32,728 nucleotides of DNA from Alistipes sp. (GCA_023666775.1 JAMPBI010000004.1:1-32728), one strand, 5' to 3'; counted from the stretch's first letter, positions 23,429 to 32,230 are shown. Notes: generated by a model from the sequence alone, not told the origin. Program-made: numbers and translations.

Positions 23429-24718
23429 ATGGAAAATAAGAGCGTTCGGAAAATCGATATTATGAATATTATCAGGTATGTATTTCAAAAGTGGCTGACG
23501 GTAGCCATTATAGCCGTTTTATTTGCGGGGGCGTTTGGCGGATATAAGTATTTTCGTTATAAGGTTCAGCAGGCAAACGAGCTGTATGCCAACGCGAACC
23601 GCATTGACCCGATTTACGGTTCTTTTGTCATCTATATCAACAATTTTGACGATAGTGAGAACTACTATAACCGGATCGAGGACGTTACTTCCATTATAAA
23701 AGGTTACAGTTCCCTGAATAATCTGATCGAAAAGAACGGTCTGAATGCCAACATGAATATCATGACCAATTGTGTTGCCGCGGTCAGCGTAGGCATAAAC
23801 CAGTTGGAGATCAGCGTGGAAGGATCCCTGATCGGTCTGAACCAGGAACAGGTGGTTGACGTTACAAAACAGTTATGTGATTATACGGTTGCGGAATTTA
23901 CAAGGAATTTCGGAAAAAACAGTATTCTTGTTCTGGACGAGCCTCATGCGGGAGCGTATGCCCTTGAGACGTCGATGAAGATGGACGGGGATAAGATTGA
24001 AAAGATCACGAAGACGAAAGTGGTAAAATACGGTATCTTAGGAGGCTGTGTCGGCGTCGTCGCAGGTATCGTGTTTGTTGTATTTTATATGCTGATCAGC
24101 ACGAAACTTCGTTTTAAGACGGAGGTTCTGGAGAGTTACGGATACGCGCTGTTTGGCGAGGTGGACAAGGCAGGAGCCGTAAAAGAAGAATATAAACGCG
24201 CGGCGGGCTTGTTAAAAAGTTTGCGTCTTATGTTATTCCTGTCGCTCAGCGATAAAGAATACCGCCATGAGACGGTAGAAAATCTCGCGGGCGTTATGGC
24301 GGTCAACGGCAGGAAAGCGTTAGTTGTAAAGATTGAAGAGAATAATACGGATTATGAAAATAACGGACTTTATCAGTATATAACGGAAAAGAAAACCATG
24401 AAGGAAATCGTGGAGGCTTCTCAGAGGGCGTCTGTAAAAGTTATGAACTGGACGACGGCGTCGCCGGAGGATATGGATCTGTTTACAAATGACAGACTTG
24501 CCGTATTGTTCAAGGAGATAAAGAAAGAATTTGACGTGGTGCTTATTGACGCTCCGGCGTTAAAAACCAGCGTATCCGGATTAAGCCTTGCGTCCCTGAC
24601 GGACGGCGTTATTGTCATTGCCGGTAAGAACGCGGTAAAAGAAGCAGACGTCAATAAGATGAAAAATTCGTTTGCATTAAATAAAATCGAATGTACGGGT
24701 ATGTTGTACGTTGAGTAA
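23429..24718 (+). CDS. Wzz/CpsC-like chain-length protein with a degenerate BY-kinase-like domain
   Basis: A 429-residue membrane protein. Helix one is at about 21-41 (KWLTVAIIAVLFAGAFGGY) and helix two at about 202-224, with an extracytoplasmic loop of about 160 residues between them. That is the Wzz/CpsC topology. From about 232 to 429 the protein continues with a domain resembling the CpsD/Wzc tyrosine kinase. SLRLMLFLSL and the segment before 300 occupy the place of the Walker A core, but no GxxxxGKS/T is present. The Walker-B-like hydrophobic strand with an aspartate, VVLIDAPAL (370-378), is kept. No tyrosine-rich tail exists. So the chain-length part looks intact and the kinase part dead. 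It leads the cluster and probably sets or organises polymer length with the Wzy-like protein at 27353. Confidence 0.8.
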   Translation: MENKSVRKIDIMNIIRYVFQKWLTVAIIAVLFAGAFGGYKYFRYKVQQANELYANANRIDPIYGSFVIYINNFDDSENYYNRIEDVTSIIKGYSSLNNLIEKNGLNANMNIMTNCVAAVSVGINQLEISVEGSLIGLNQEQVVDVTKQLCDYTVAEFTRNFGKNSILVLDEPHAGAYALETSMKMDGDKIEKITKTKVVKYGILGGCVGVVAGIVFVVFYMLISTKLRFKTEVLESYGYALFGEVDKAGAVKEEYKRAAGLLKSLRLMLFLSLSDKEYRHETVENLAGVMAVNGRKALVVKIEENNTDYENNGLYQYITEKKTMKEIVEASQRASVKVMNWTTASPEDMDLFTNDRLAVLFKEIKKEFDVVLIDAPALKTSVSGLSLASLTDGVIVIAGKNAVKEADVNKMKNSFALNKIECTGMLYVE

Positions 24719-24733
24719 TCGGGGAATAAAGAA

Positions 24734-25804
24734 ATGTTTGTATTAAAAGGATTTCTGGTAGCGGTGGCTACGGTTGGGGTTCCCACGATACTGGGGACGG
24801 TTGTTACGAAACATATGGGGGAGCAGTTTGAAAAACATCTGCTTGCGGACTGGGTGTTTGGAATGGTATTCCTGTTCGCGCAGTTGCAGTTGATGGCGGT
24901 GCCGATGATCATAGCGGACTGCCGGTTTCATACCTTATTTTATGTTTATGTGGCTCTGGTGGTACTGGAAGTGCTTATCGTTCTCTCGGGAAGCGCAAAG
25001 GAACTGATTGGCGGCGTGAATGCCATACCGATGAAGGTAAAGCGTACCGGCATGATCGGCGCGGTTGTTCTTCTGAGTATATTCCTCCAGGCGTTTGCCC
25101 TTTCTTATTATGAACATACGGACGATGACGATGCAAGGTTTGTACCAAGCGCCGTAGCGGCGGTACAAAAGGATATGATGTTTGAGGAAAACCCGGTGAC
25201 GGGAGAATTACTGTACAGCAGGGTTTCCGAAGTGTTTAAAGATATGGTTTCACCGTGGATCATGCTCTGGGCGGTGATCAGTAAGCTTTCGTTCATTCAC
25301 CCTGCGGTATTTATGCACAGCGTGGTCCCGCTGATATTCATTCCTTTTTCTTACGCGGTATACTGGCTTCTCGCGGGGCAGTTTTTCGGGAATGATTATG
25401 AAAAGAAGACGGTTTTTCTGGGACTGGTCAGCGCGGTAAATATATTCAGCGGTTATTCCACATATAACGCGGGCGCCTTCCTGTTGTTCCGCATATGGCA
25501 GGGAAAGGCGTTGTTTGCCGGAATATTTGTTCCGATCCTGTTTTTAACGGCATTGTATCTGTTCGGAAAAGAGGACGGACGTATCGGATTTCGGGAAATG
25601 CTTCTGACGGCGATGGTATGCTGCGGCGCATGTCTGACCTCCGGTTTCGGCATTATCTTATCGGCGCTGTTTTTCGGAGTGGTTTCCGTTATTTACGGAA
25701 TATCCCGCCGCAGTATAAAGGGAATGGTATTATTGTGGATCGCGCTGATCCCATGCGTTGTATTTGGATTTTTATACGCTTTCGGGGAAAAATTATTTGT
25801 TTAA
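24734..25804 (+). CDS. Polytopic membrane protein, DUF6077-like N-terminal part
   Basis: A 356-residue protein with about nine hydrophobic segments. The loop after the fourth helix contains YYEHTDDDDARFVPSAVAA, which I associate with DUF6077-type membrane proteins found beside glycan genes in Lachnospiraceae. It has an acidic cluster and looks like an outside-facing catalytic or sugar-binding loop, reminiscent of GT-C enzymes, but that is speculation. It ends in a hydrophobic helix (VVFGFLYAFGEKLFV). The next gene begins 13 bases on in another frame and looks like the missing C-terminal part of such a protein, so this may be half of a split gene. Function is unknown. Confidence 0.62.
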   Translation: MFVLKGFLVAVATVGVPTILGTVVTKHMGEQFEKHLLADWVFGMVFLFAQLQLMAVPMIIADCRFHTLFYVYVALVVLEVLIVLSGSAKELIGGVNAIPMKVKRTGMIGAVVLLSIFLQAFALSYYEHTDDDDARFVPSAVAAVQKDMMFEENPVTGELLYSRVSEVFKDMVSPWIMLWAVISKLSFIHPAVFMHSVVPLIFIPFSYAVYWLLAGQFFGNDYEKKTVFLGLVSAVNIFSGYSTYNAGAFLLFRIWQGKALFAGIFVPILFLTALYLFGKEDGRIGFREMLLTAMVCCGACLTSGFGIILSALFFGVVSVIYGISRRSIKGMVLLWIALIPCVVFGFLYAFGEKLFV

Positions 25805-25817
25805 CAGGGGAGTGCCA

Positions 25818-26597
25818 ATGTTTGAACTGATTCGTGTTGCGTGGCAGGAATATGCCAAATTTATTGGAGCAAGTTTGTATATATGGTTCGCGTATGCTTC
25901 CATTCTGTATATTTTTATAAAGGATAAGAAGAGAAGGCTGGTGCTTGGAGTATTTCCGGCGGTACTGCTTTTTATATTCTTTAATCCGCTGTTTATCAAG
26001 ACGATGTACTATAAGTATTTCTTTGGTACTTACTGGCGGGTTTTATGGCTGTTTCCGGCAACCATAGTCAATGCTTACGCGGCAACCCGGCTCATTTTCC
26101 GCTTTAAAGACAAAATAAAGCAGTTTGTGTGTATAGCGCTTGTACTGGCGGTTATTGTTGTATCGGGGAAACTGATCTATACCACGGATAATTTTTCCCA
26201 CAGAAAAAACTGGTACAAGGTGCCGAAACCGGTGGAGGAAATCGGATATAACATTGAACATTATTCTACGGATTCATGGTATCCCACGATCATTGTTCCC
26301 AATGAACTGTACTGTTCCATGAGGCAGTATTCTTCCTATTATCGGCTGCTTTACGGACGGGACGCGGAAGGGTATATGTCGGGGATCGAGACGGAAGAGA
26401 TACAGACGATATATGAGGAAATGTGCAAGCGGGAGCCGGACGTAGGGCTGATCGTGGAACTGGCAAGACAATATGAGGTAAACAATATCATTTTCAATAT
26501 GGACTATCATGTTTTGACGGACGAACCGGAGCAATATGGCTGCATTTATTGCGGCGATACGGATAATTACCGGTATTATCTGATTTCTTATGATTGA
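25818..26597 (+). CDS. Membrane protein with C-terminal soluble domain, possible second half of DUF6077-like protein
   Basis: A 259-residue protein from ATG 25818 (AGGGGAG at 25806-25812, five bases before). The frame is open back to 25758 without a ribosome binding site. Three to four helices (YIWFAYASILYIFI, VLGVFPAVLLFIFF, YWRVLWLFPATIVNAY and FVCIALVLAVIVVSG) are followed from about 125 by a soluble domain of about 135 residues with many aromatic residues. GT-C-like glycosyltransferases and O-mannosyltransferase-type proteins often have this arrangement of helices plus an extracytoplasmic domain. No catalytic motif is recognised. Its helix topology continues that of the preceding gene, suggesting the pair work as one complex or derive from one protein. 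Confidence 0.6.
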   Translation: MFELIRVAWQEYAKFIGASLYIWFAYASILYIFIKDKKRRLVLGVFPAVLLFIFFNPLFIKTMYYKYFFGTYWRVLWLFPATIVNAYAATRLIFRFKDKIKQFVCIALVLAVIVVSGKLIYTTDNFSHRKNWYKVPKPVEEIGYNIEHYSTDSWYPTIIVPNELYCSMRQYSSYYRLLYGRDAEGYMSGIETEEIQTIYEEMCKREPDVGLIVELARQYEVNNIIFNMDYHVLTDEPEQYGCIYCGDTDNYRYYLISYD

Positions 26598-26610
26598 CGG
26601 CGGGTGTGCG

Positions 26611-27369
26611 ATGGAAAATTTAACGTATTGCAGGATACTTGATACCAATATCAATGTTATATCCATGCAGGAGACGCTTGATTATATTACAGGCAATATT
26701 GAGGCGCTTCGGGGAAAGTATATCTGTGTATCCAATGTTCATACGACGGTGATGTCTTATGAGGACGAGGCGTATAACCAGATCCAGAATGGGGCGGCGC
26801 TGGCGCTTCCCGACGGGAAACCGTTGTCTGTAGTGAGCAGGAAGAGGGGATTTGCGGACGCAAGCCGTGTAACGGGACCGGACCTGATGGGTGAGTTTTT
26901 TAAGAGGGCGCAGGAATATCCCCTGCGTCATTACTTCTATGGAGGAACAAAAGAGACTCTTGAGATACTGGGTGAGAAACTTCGCGAAACGTATCCCGCC
27001 TTACGGATTGCCGGCATGTATTCCCCGCCGTTTCGGACGCTCACACAGGAGGAGCTTGACGGCGTTTACACAAAAATCAATGCGACGCTTCCCGATATTG
27101 TGTGGATCGGTCTGGGAGCGCCCAAACAGGAGAAATTCATGTATGACAACCGCGGAAAACTGTCGGCGGTTATGATCGGCGTGGGAGCAGGGTTTGACTA
27201 TCATGCCGGACGGATAAAACGAGCGCCCGCATGGATGCAGAAATGCTCGCTGGAATGGCTGTACCGTCTGTTTCAGGATCCGGCGCGGTTATTTAAACGG
27301 TATTTTATAACGAATTTTAAGTTTCTATATTATATATTTTTGGAGAATATTCGTGGAAAAAAGCATTAA
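26611..27369 (+). CDS. WecG/TagA/CpsF-family glycosyltransferase
   Basis: A 252-residue GT26 enzyme, peripheral at the cytoplasmic membrane, which transfers a sugar (N-acetylmannosamine, its uronic acid, or other sugars in different members) to a lipid-linked acceptor. All signature blocks are present: CVSNVHTTVMS, LPDGKPLSVVSR, RVTGPDLMGEFF, GLGAPKQEKFMYDN, GVGAGFDYHAGRIKRAPAWMQ and LEWLYRLFQDPARLFKRY. The start is ATG 26611, because GGGTG (26602-26606) lies just before it. The ATG at 26590 overlaps the previous gene and has no site. In teichoic-acid pathways this enzyme adds the second sugar. Here it may do so on the lipid made by copy 2 of the sugar transferase. Confidence 0.93.
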   Translation: MENLTYCRILDTNINVISMQETLDYITGNIEALRGKYICVSNVHTTVMSYEDEAYNQIQNGAALALPDGKPLSVVSRKRGFADASRVTGPDLMGEFFKRAQEYPLRHYFYGGTKETLEILGEKLRETYPALRIAGMYSPPFRTLTQEELDGVYTKINATLPDIVWIGLGAPKQEKFMYDNRGKLSAVMIGVGAGFDYHAGRIKRAPAWMQKCSLEWLYRLFQDPARLFKRYFITNFKFLYYIFLENIRGKKH

Positions 27370-28531
27370 GAACAGAAACGCGCGGGTGGCGTTCTATATT
27401 TATTTTTTGTCGATGACCGCTTTGAAATCGCTGGGTTTAAGCTCGAACGATAAAGCGTTCATGATCGTATTTATGATCGCCCTTGCGTTTCTCGCGTTGA
27501 AAATCATATATACGGAATACAGGCCTTCGGAGCTTATTGTGGTGTTTTCCTTGGTGCTGCTCAGCCTGATCGGTTTTTTGCGGGCAAGGGAACAGACCTA
27601 TTTTCTTGCGGCGATTTCCATTGCCGGAATGAAAGGGATTAATTTTAAGGATCTGTGCAGGAAGACATTCTGGGTACATTCCGTGTTTTCTTTTCTTGCG
27701 GTGACCGGCTCCATGCTGGGGTATTTTCAGGATAATCTTTTGATCATCAACGAGGAGACAAAGGCGGCATATCATACATACGGCTATTCGGACTTCAATG
27801 TTCTGTTCGTAAATATGTTTATCATCGCGGCGCTTCTTATCTATATACGTTATGAAAAACTGGGGATTTGGGAGTTTGTTCTGACCAATCTGCTTATGCT
27901 CTGGACCTATCACGCGACCCACAGCCGGACGGGTTATATCCTGTTTTTCGGAATGTGGCTGCTGATCATACTGGACAAGTTTTTGCTAAAGGAACATTGG
28001 AAGAAGAAACTTTATAAAATATATACGTTTGCCCCTTTCATCATGGTCTTTTTAAGTTTTCTCCTGCCGTACCTGTATGAACTGTTTGGCAAGACCAAGA
28101 TCATGTATGAGATCAACCATGTATTAACGGGCAGGGTGTTCATCATGAATTATTACCTGAAATTGTACCCTTTTACGTTGTTTGGCAATACCTATGAATT
28201 TTGGCTCCATAATGCGGGAAAAATACTGGAGATCGTAGATAACCTGTATGTGACGATCTATCTGTATTCCGGCGTAGTCATGCTGATCCTGTATGTCGTG
28301 GGCGTGTTTGCCCTGCTGCAAAAGCTGTACCGGAAACGGTATGATATTGAGCTGATCTTAGTAGCGATACTTGCGGTGTACGCGTTTATGGAAGAATTTC
28401 CGTTAAATCCTACCGTAAATCCTTTCGCGGTAATGCTGGCATGGATCATTTTTGACGGCAATATGATTCGAGGTGATGATTTTGAAACGGGTCGTAATAA
28501 TAACCAACATTCCGTCTCCTTACCGGGTTGA
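27353..28531 (+). CDS. O-antigen polymerase/ligase-like membrane protein (Wzy/WaaL type)
   Basis: A 392-residue polytopic protein with about ten to twelve hydrophobic segments. Wzy and WaaL proteins share little sequence, so the call rests on topology, length, context and a segment HATHSRTGYILFFGMWLL near 182-199, which resembles the short HSR(T/A) signature of the O-antigen ligase/polymerase family. A later extracytoplasmic region (LTGRVFIMNYYLKLYPFTLFGN) also fits. The GTG start at 27353 has GGAG (27342-27345) seven bases upstream and overlaps the TagA-type gene by 17 bases. It may polymerise repeat units or ligate a lipid-linked glycan to a surface acceptor. The two cannot be separated here. 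Confidence 0.78.
   Translation: MEKSIKNRNARVAFYIYFLSMTALKSLGLSSNDKAFMIVFMIALAFLALKIIYTEYRPSELIVVFSLVLLSLIGFLRAREQTYFLAAISIAGMKGINFKDLCRKTFWVHSVFSFLAVTGSMLGYFQDNLLIINEETKAAYHTYGYSDFNVLFVNMFIIAALLIYIRYEKLGIWEFVLTNLLMLWTYHATHSRTGYILFFGMWLLIILDKFLLKEHWKKKLYKIYTFAPFIMVFLSFLLPYLYELFGKTKIMYEINHVLTGRVFIMNYYLKLYPFTLFGNTYEFWLHNAGKILEIVDNLYVTIYLYSGVVMLILYVVGVFALLQKLYRKRYDIELILVAILAVYAFMEEFPLNPTVNPFAVMLAWIIFDGNMIRGDDFETGRNNNQHSVSLPG
28470..28477 (+). promoter_or_regulatory. Ribosome binding site for the GT4 gene, fixing a TTG start
   Basis: GAGGTGAT, with the GAGG core eight bases before TTG 28482. The GTG at 28473 and ATG at 28476 lie within the site itself, so TTG is preferred. The site and start lie inside the last codons of the Wzy-like gene, so the two are translationally coupled with a 50-base overlap. 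Confidence 0.6.
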
Positions 28532-29582
28532 TTTTTTCCACTATCTTCAGGAGCATGTGAAACAGTACGAATTTCATATTGTTTATTCCAGCGCCAGGAA
28601 TACGTCAAGGCAGTGGCACGCCGATGAGGAGAGGATACAAAATTCTACCTTTCTCAAATCGTATAATATCAAGATCAAAAAGCGCTATGACGAACATGAC
28701 ATCTATATTCCGCACGGTGTGGGAAAGGCGCTGTCGGAATTAAAACCCGATGTGGTGGTGGCGATGGAGTATAATCCCACGATCCTTATGGCAATGCACT
28801 GGTGCAGGCGGCATAAGGTAAAGTATATCAGCTGGACGGACGGAACGGCTTTTTCCGAGAGAAATATCGGGAAGATACAGAAAATGTCCCGCAGATATAT
28901 CTTTAAGAGGGCGGACGCGTTTATCGGCAGCAGTACCGCTTCAAGGGAAAATCAGATCGCGCACGGGGCGGATCCTTCCAGATGTTTTATCAGTTTTTTG
29001 ACGGTAGACCTGAAAAAATATATCCGGGAAAAAAATTCGTATGGCAATCGTAAACTTGTCTGCGTCGGCGGGCTGATCGTAAGAAAAGGCGTGGATCTTC
29101 TTTTAAAGGCGCTTGCCCTGACGGATCCGGCCATCGGTCTTGTGGTGGTGGGCGAAGGCGGCGAAAAGGAACGGCTGATGGCGCAGGCGGAGGAACTGAA
29201 AATCTCCGGGCGGGTAGAATTTAAAGGATTTCTCGAGGGGGAGGAGCTGTACCGCTGTTATGCGGAGAATGCGGCGTTTGTGCTTCCCACCAGAGAAGAT
29301 TGTTTCGGCTTGGTAACATTGGAGGCGATGTGCGCCCATCTTCCGGTTATTTCATCGAAATATGCCGACGGCGCAAGGGATCTGGTGGAAGATCATGTAA
29401 CGGGACTTCTTGTGGATCCGTATGACGAGAAGGAATTTGCAAGGGCGATCGAGTCTCTTGTTCTTGACGAAAAGAAATTAAAAATGTTCGGAGATGCCGG
29501 TTTTGAGCGGATCGAAAGATTTTCTTTCGAGAACGTATCGAAAGGATATGTGGCGGCGATCGAGAGTGTTATCGGAAAATAA
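28482..29582 (+). CDS. Glycosyltransferase family 4
   Basis: A GT-B retaining enzyme of about 366 residues. The N-domain opens KRVVIITNIPSPYRVDFFHYL, which fits family members acting on lipid-linked sugars. The donor domain has VCVGGLIVRKGVDLLLKALAL, FKGFLEGEELYRCYAENAAFVLPTREDCFGLVTLEAMC, and then the nucleotide-sugar signature E-x7-E (EDCFGLVTLE) before HLPVISSKYADGARDLVEDHVTG. It probably uses a UDP- or GDP-sugar to extend the glycan in the cytoplasm. The start is TTG 28482 as explained by the upstream site; the alternatives GTG 28473 and ATG 28476 are less likely. It is 19 bases upstream of the ABC exporter. Confidence 0.9.
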   Translation: MKRVVIITNIPSPYRVDFFHYLQEHVKQYEFHIVYSSARNTSRQWHADEERIQNSTFLKSYNIKIKKRYDEHDIYIPHGVGKALSELKPDVVVAMEYNPTILMAMHWCRRHKVKYISWTDGTAFSERNIGKIQKMSRRYIFKRADAFIGSSTASRENQIAHGADPSRCFISFLTVDLKKYIREKNSYGNRKLVCVGGLIVRKGVDLLLKALALTDPAIGLVVVGEGGEKERLMAQAEELKISGRVEFKGFLEGEELYRCYAENAAFVLPTREDCFGLVTLEAMCAHLPVISSKYADGARDLVEDHVTGLLVDPYDEKEFARAIESLVLDEKKLKMFGDAGFERIERFSFENVSKGYVAAIESVIGK

Positions 29583-29601
29583 CGGATAGTGAGGTTTGTC
29601 C

Positions 29602-31338
29602 ATGAATACGATTAAAATGATGTTTCAGATATTTGAGAAAAAACAGAAAAGACAGCTTATATGGCTGCTTCTGGCAATCATTGCGGGCGCCGGGGTGGAA
29701 CTGGTAAGTATTTCTTCCGTGCTTCCTTTTGTGGAGATGATCACGGATCCGGACGCCATGATGGACGACCAATATGTGCAGTTTGTAAGCGGTATTACCG
29801 GCATAACGCAATTTTCTTCTCTGGTGATCCTGATGTGCGGGCTGATCATAACGCTGTTTGTGATCAAAAATATTTATGTGGTTTTTCTGAGTAATTTTCA
29901 GTACCGCTTTACTTATTACGGACTGCGGGATCTGAGCAGCAAGGTCATGAACGGGTACATGGAAAAAAGTTATCCGTTCTTTCTCAATCATAATAGCGCG
30001 GAACTTCTCAAAAGCGTTCAGACGGATACCAATATGTTTTATGTGACGGTGCTGAACGGAACGCAGTTGATCTCGGAGTGTATCGTCTCGTTTGTACTGG
30101 TGATCTACCTGATCGTGAAAGATCCGGTTATCGCCATATCCATGGCGGTCGTTCTGGGTATTTTCGCGTTTGGGTTCATGAGCGTATTCCGGAAGGCGTT
30201 TAAACGTATGGGTAACGAGTACCGTGTTTTTGTGGAGGAACAGATCAAATGTATGCACCAGTCCTTCGGCGGGATCAAAGAAATCAAGATTTCCGATAAC
30301 GAGCAGTTTTTTAAGGACCAGTTTTGGGATATCGCGGCGGGGCTTGCCAAAAACCAGGTAAAGAACGGATTATATAACGCGATCCCGAAGCCGATGATGG
30401 AGACGATGGTGATCGGCGTAATTCTTGTGATCGTCGCGATAAAGACGGCGTCGGGAAATTCGGCGGCTTCGTTTATCCCGGTTATTACGGTATTTGCCTT
30501 AGCGGCGTTTCGCCTTCTTCCGTCCGTGAACAAGATTTCCTCTTATGTGGGCGTGATCATGTACAATAAAGTTGCCGTGGAAGCCGTATATAATGAAGTG
30601 AATGAAATGCGCAATACCATTTCACAAAGAGAGAAGACGGTTGAGGAGGAAATCCGTTTTGACAGGGCAATCTGTTTAAACGACGTGGTCTTTGCTTATG
30701 ACGGAGCCGATAAAAACGTGATCGACCATGTGTCGCTGGAAATAGAAAAGAATACGTCCGTGGCGTTTATCGGACCGTCCGGTGCGGGCAAGACGACGAT
30801 CGTTGACGTTATGCTGGGTATCTTAAAAAATCAGCAGGGAAGCATTACCGTTGACGGCACCGATATCCGGAACGCCCTTTCGGGCTGGCATAAGAAGATC
30901 GGTTATATTCCGCAGGTGATTTATCTGATGGACGATACGATACGCAATAACATCGCGTTTGGAATGAAACCGGAGCAGATCGATGACGACCGGGTGTGGG
31001 AGGCGTTGGAGGAAGCCCAGCTCAAACAGTTTGTGGAAACGCTGGACAACGGGCTGGATACGATGGTGGGGGAACTGGGAACAAGGCTTTCCGGAGGACA
31101 GCGCCAGCGTATCGGCATTGCAAGGGCGCTGTACAGACAGCCGGAACTGCTTGTTCTGGACGAAGCGACTTCCGCTCTGGATAATGAGACGGAAACCGCC
31201 GTAATGGAGGCAATCGACAGTCTCCACGGCAAGCTGACCCTGATCATTATCGCCCACCGCCTTACGACGATAAAGAATTGTGACGTCGTTTATGAGATCA
31301 AGGACGGAAGCATTGAAACAAAGCAGAACGTTATATAA
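29602..31338 (+). CDS. ABC exporter half-transporter, MsbA/PglK-like lipid-linked glycan flippase candidate
   Basis: A 578-residue fused half-transporter that would dimerise. Residues about 1-320 hold six transmembrane helices, the first near 20-45 (LIWLLLAIIAGAGVELVSI). The nucleotide-binding domain has Walker A GPSGAGKTT (391-399), Q-loop IPQVIYLMDDTI, signature LSGGQRQR (496-503), and Walker B LLVLDEATSALD with the H-loop in IIIAHRL. All are intact. It resembles the PglK/WlaB and MsbA type found in glycan loci that lack a Wzx flippase, and no Wzx is seen in this window. It is therefore the best candidate to move lipid-linked oligosaccharide outward. A peptide or lipid exporter is possible from sequence alone. 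Start is ATG 29602 after GTGAGG (29589-29594). Its stop overlaps a convergent gene by eight bases. Confidence 0.88.
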   Translation: MNTIKMMFQIFEKKQKRQLIWLLLAIIAGAGVELVSISSVLPFVEMITDPDAMMDDQYVQFVSGITGITQFSSLVILMCGLIITLFVIKNIYVVFLSNFQYRFTYYGLRDLSSKVMNGYMEKSYPFFLNHNSAELLKSVQTDTNMFYVTVLNGTQLISECIVSFVLVIYLIVKDPVIAISMAVVLGIFAFGFMSVFRKAFKRMGNEYRVFVEEQIKCMHQSFGGIKEIKISDNEQFFKDQFWDIAAGLAKNQVKNGLYNAIPKPMMETMVIGVILVIVAIKTASGNSAASFIPVITVFALAAFRLLPSVNKISSYVGVIMYNKVAVEAVYNEVNEMRNTISQREKTVEEEIRFDRAICLNDVVFAYDGADKNVIDHVSLEIEKNTSVAFIGPSGAGKTTIVDVMLGILKNQQGSITVDGTDIRNALSGWHKKIGYIPQVIYLMDDTIRNNIAFGMKPEQIDDDRVWEALEEAQLKQFVETLDNGLDTMVGELGTRLSGGQRQRIGIARALYRQPELLVLDEATSALDNETETAVMEAIDSLHGKLTLIIIAHRLTTIKNCDVVYEIKDGSIETKQNVI

Positions 31339-32230
31339 ACAGCCGTAACAGCTTTCTTTTTACATTTCCGAGACGGGAATAATCATACATGGAGCGGAAC
31401 TCGCGCATGATTTTGGCGTCCGGGGTAAGATTTTCAAAGGCGCAAGGCGTATCGCCGGAAACCAGAGTCGTGTCATAAAGACCGGAATCCACACAGTTTG
31501 TCCCGGAATTATCGCAGCCGATGTTGCGGACCCGGGACTCTTTCGGGTAAACGGTAAACATATTTTCCCTGCTTTCCTGATAACACCAGCGGATCGCCCA
31601 GGAATTGATCTTCCCGTGTACCTGACGGGAAAGCATATCCGTCATATCCGGTCCGCCTTCGTTAAAATGCCGGATCTTCTCACGGTCATGGATAAATTCT
31701 TCAAAATCGGAAACGTCCCAGTCAACTTTTTCAAAACGGTCTTTCCACGTCGCCCAGCCCCAGCTGCACCCTCGTGGGGACATATAGATATCATGAGGGT
31801 ACTTCCGCAGGGATTTTAGCGGAAACGTATAACCGCTGATCGACCAGACTTTCGGATTTTTCTCGTAAAAATCCAACGCGTTGTTCATATAGGTAAGAAA
31901 ATCTTTTGAGGTGACTAAGTCGTCTTCCACCACAATGATCCTGCCGTATTTTTGTAAAATCTCCCCTGCGCCGCCGATGATTGAGGCGGCGAGGCCTTTA
32001 TTCGTATCCGCCTTGATAACCGTTACGCTTTTAAAGCCGGAATGGCGCGCGAAATCGTCAACCACGGCACGGACGGCATCAACGGCTTCCCGCGCGTTCT
32101 CGTTTTTGGCGTTGTCGCAATAGATATACAGGCTGCTTTCGCCCGCAAGATCGTTTTCGGAAAGGCGGTTCAGCGTAGTCCGGGCGTGGTCCGCCCGATT
32201 ATAAACAAAAACAACAACCGGTGCCGGCAT
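31331..32230 (-). CDS. GT-A glycosyltransferase (GNT-I/GT2-like)
   Basis: A 299-residue cytoplasmic enzyme. The N-terminus is PAPVVVFVYNRADHARTTLNRL with YIYCDNAKNE, then ADTNKGLAASIIGGAGEIL, followed by the metal-binding E102-D103-D104 in IIVVEDDLVTSKDFL. Later comes YMSPRGCSWGWATWKDRF, which is typical of a bacterial family related to N-acetylglucosaminyltransferase I and annotated as sugar transferase or GT2 in capsule loci. The sugar is unknown. It overlaps the ABC exporter gene tail by eight bases, tail to tail, without a hairpin between. It starts one base into the stop of the GT4 gene upstream (TAATG), after a strong GGAGGTGA. Confidence 0.85.
   Translation of the reverse strand: MPAPVVVFVYNRADHARTTLNRLSENDLAGESSLYIYCDNAKNENAREAVDAVRAVVDDFARHSGFKSVTVIKADTNKGLAASIIGGAGEILQKYGRIIVVEDDLVTSKDFLTYMNNALDFYEKNPKVWSISGYTFPLKSLRKYPHDIYMSPRGCSWGWATWKDRFEKVDWDVSDFEEFIHDREKIRHFNEGGPDMTDMLSRQVHGKINSWAIRWCYQESRENMFTVYPKESRVRNIGCDNSGTNCVDSGLYDTTLVSGDTPCAFENLTPDAKIMREFRSMYDYSRLGNVKRKLLRLFI

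Noticed and set aside
29569-30258. 229-residue open frame on the minus strand
   Set aside because: It lies antisense to the transmembrane half of the ABC exporter. The His/Lys/Arg-rich translation is typical of the complement of a hydrophobic coding region.
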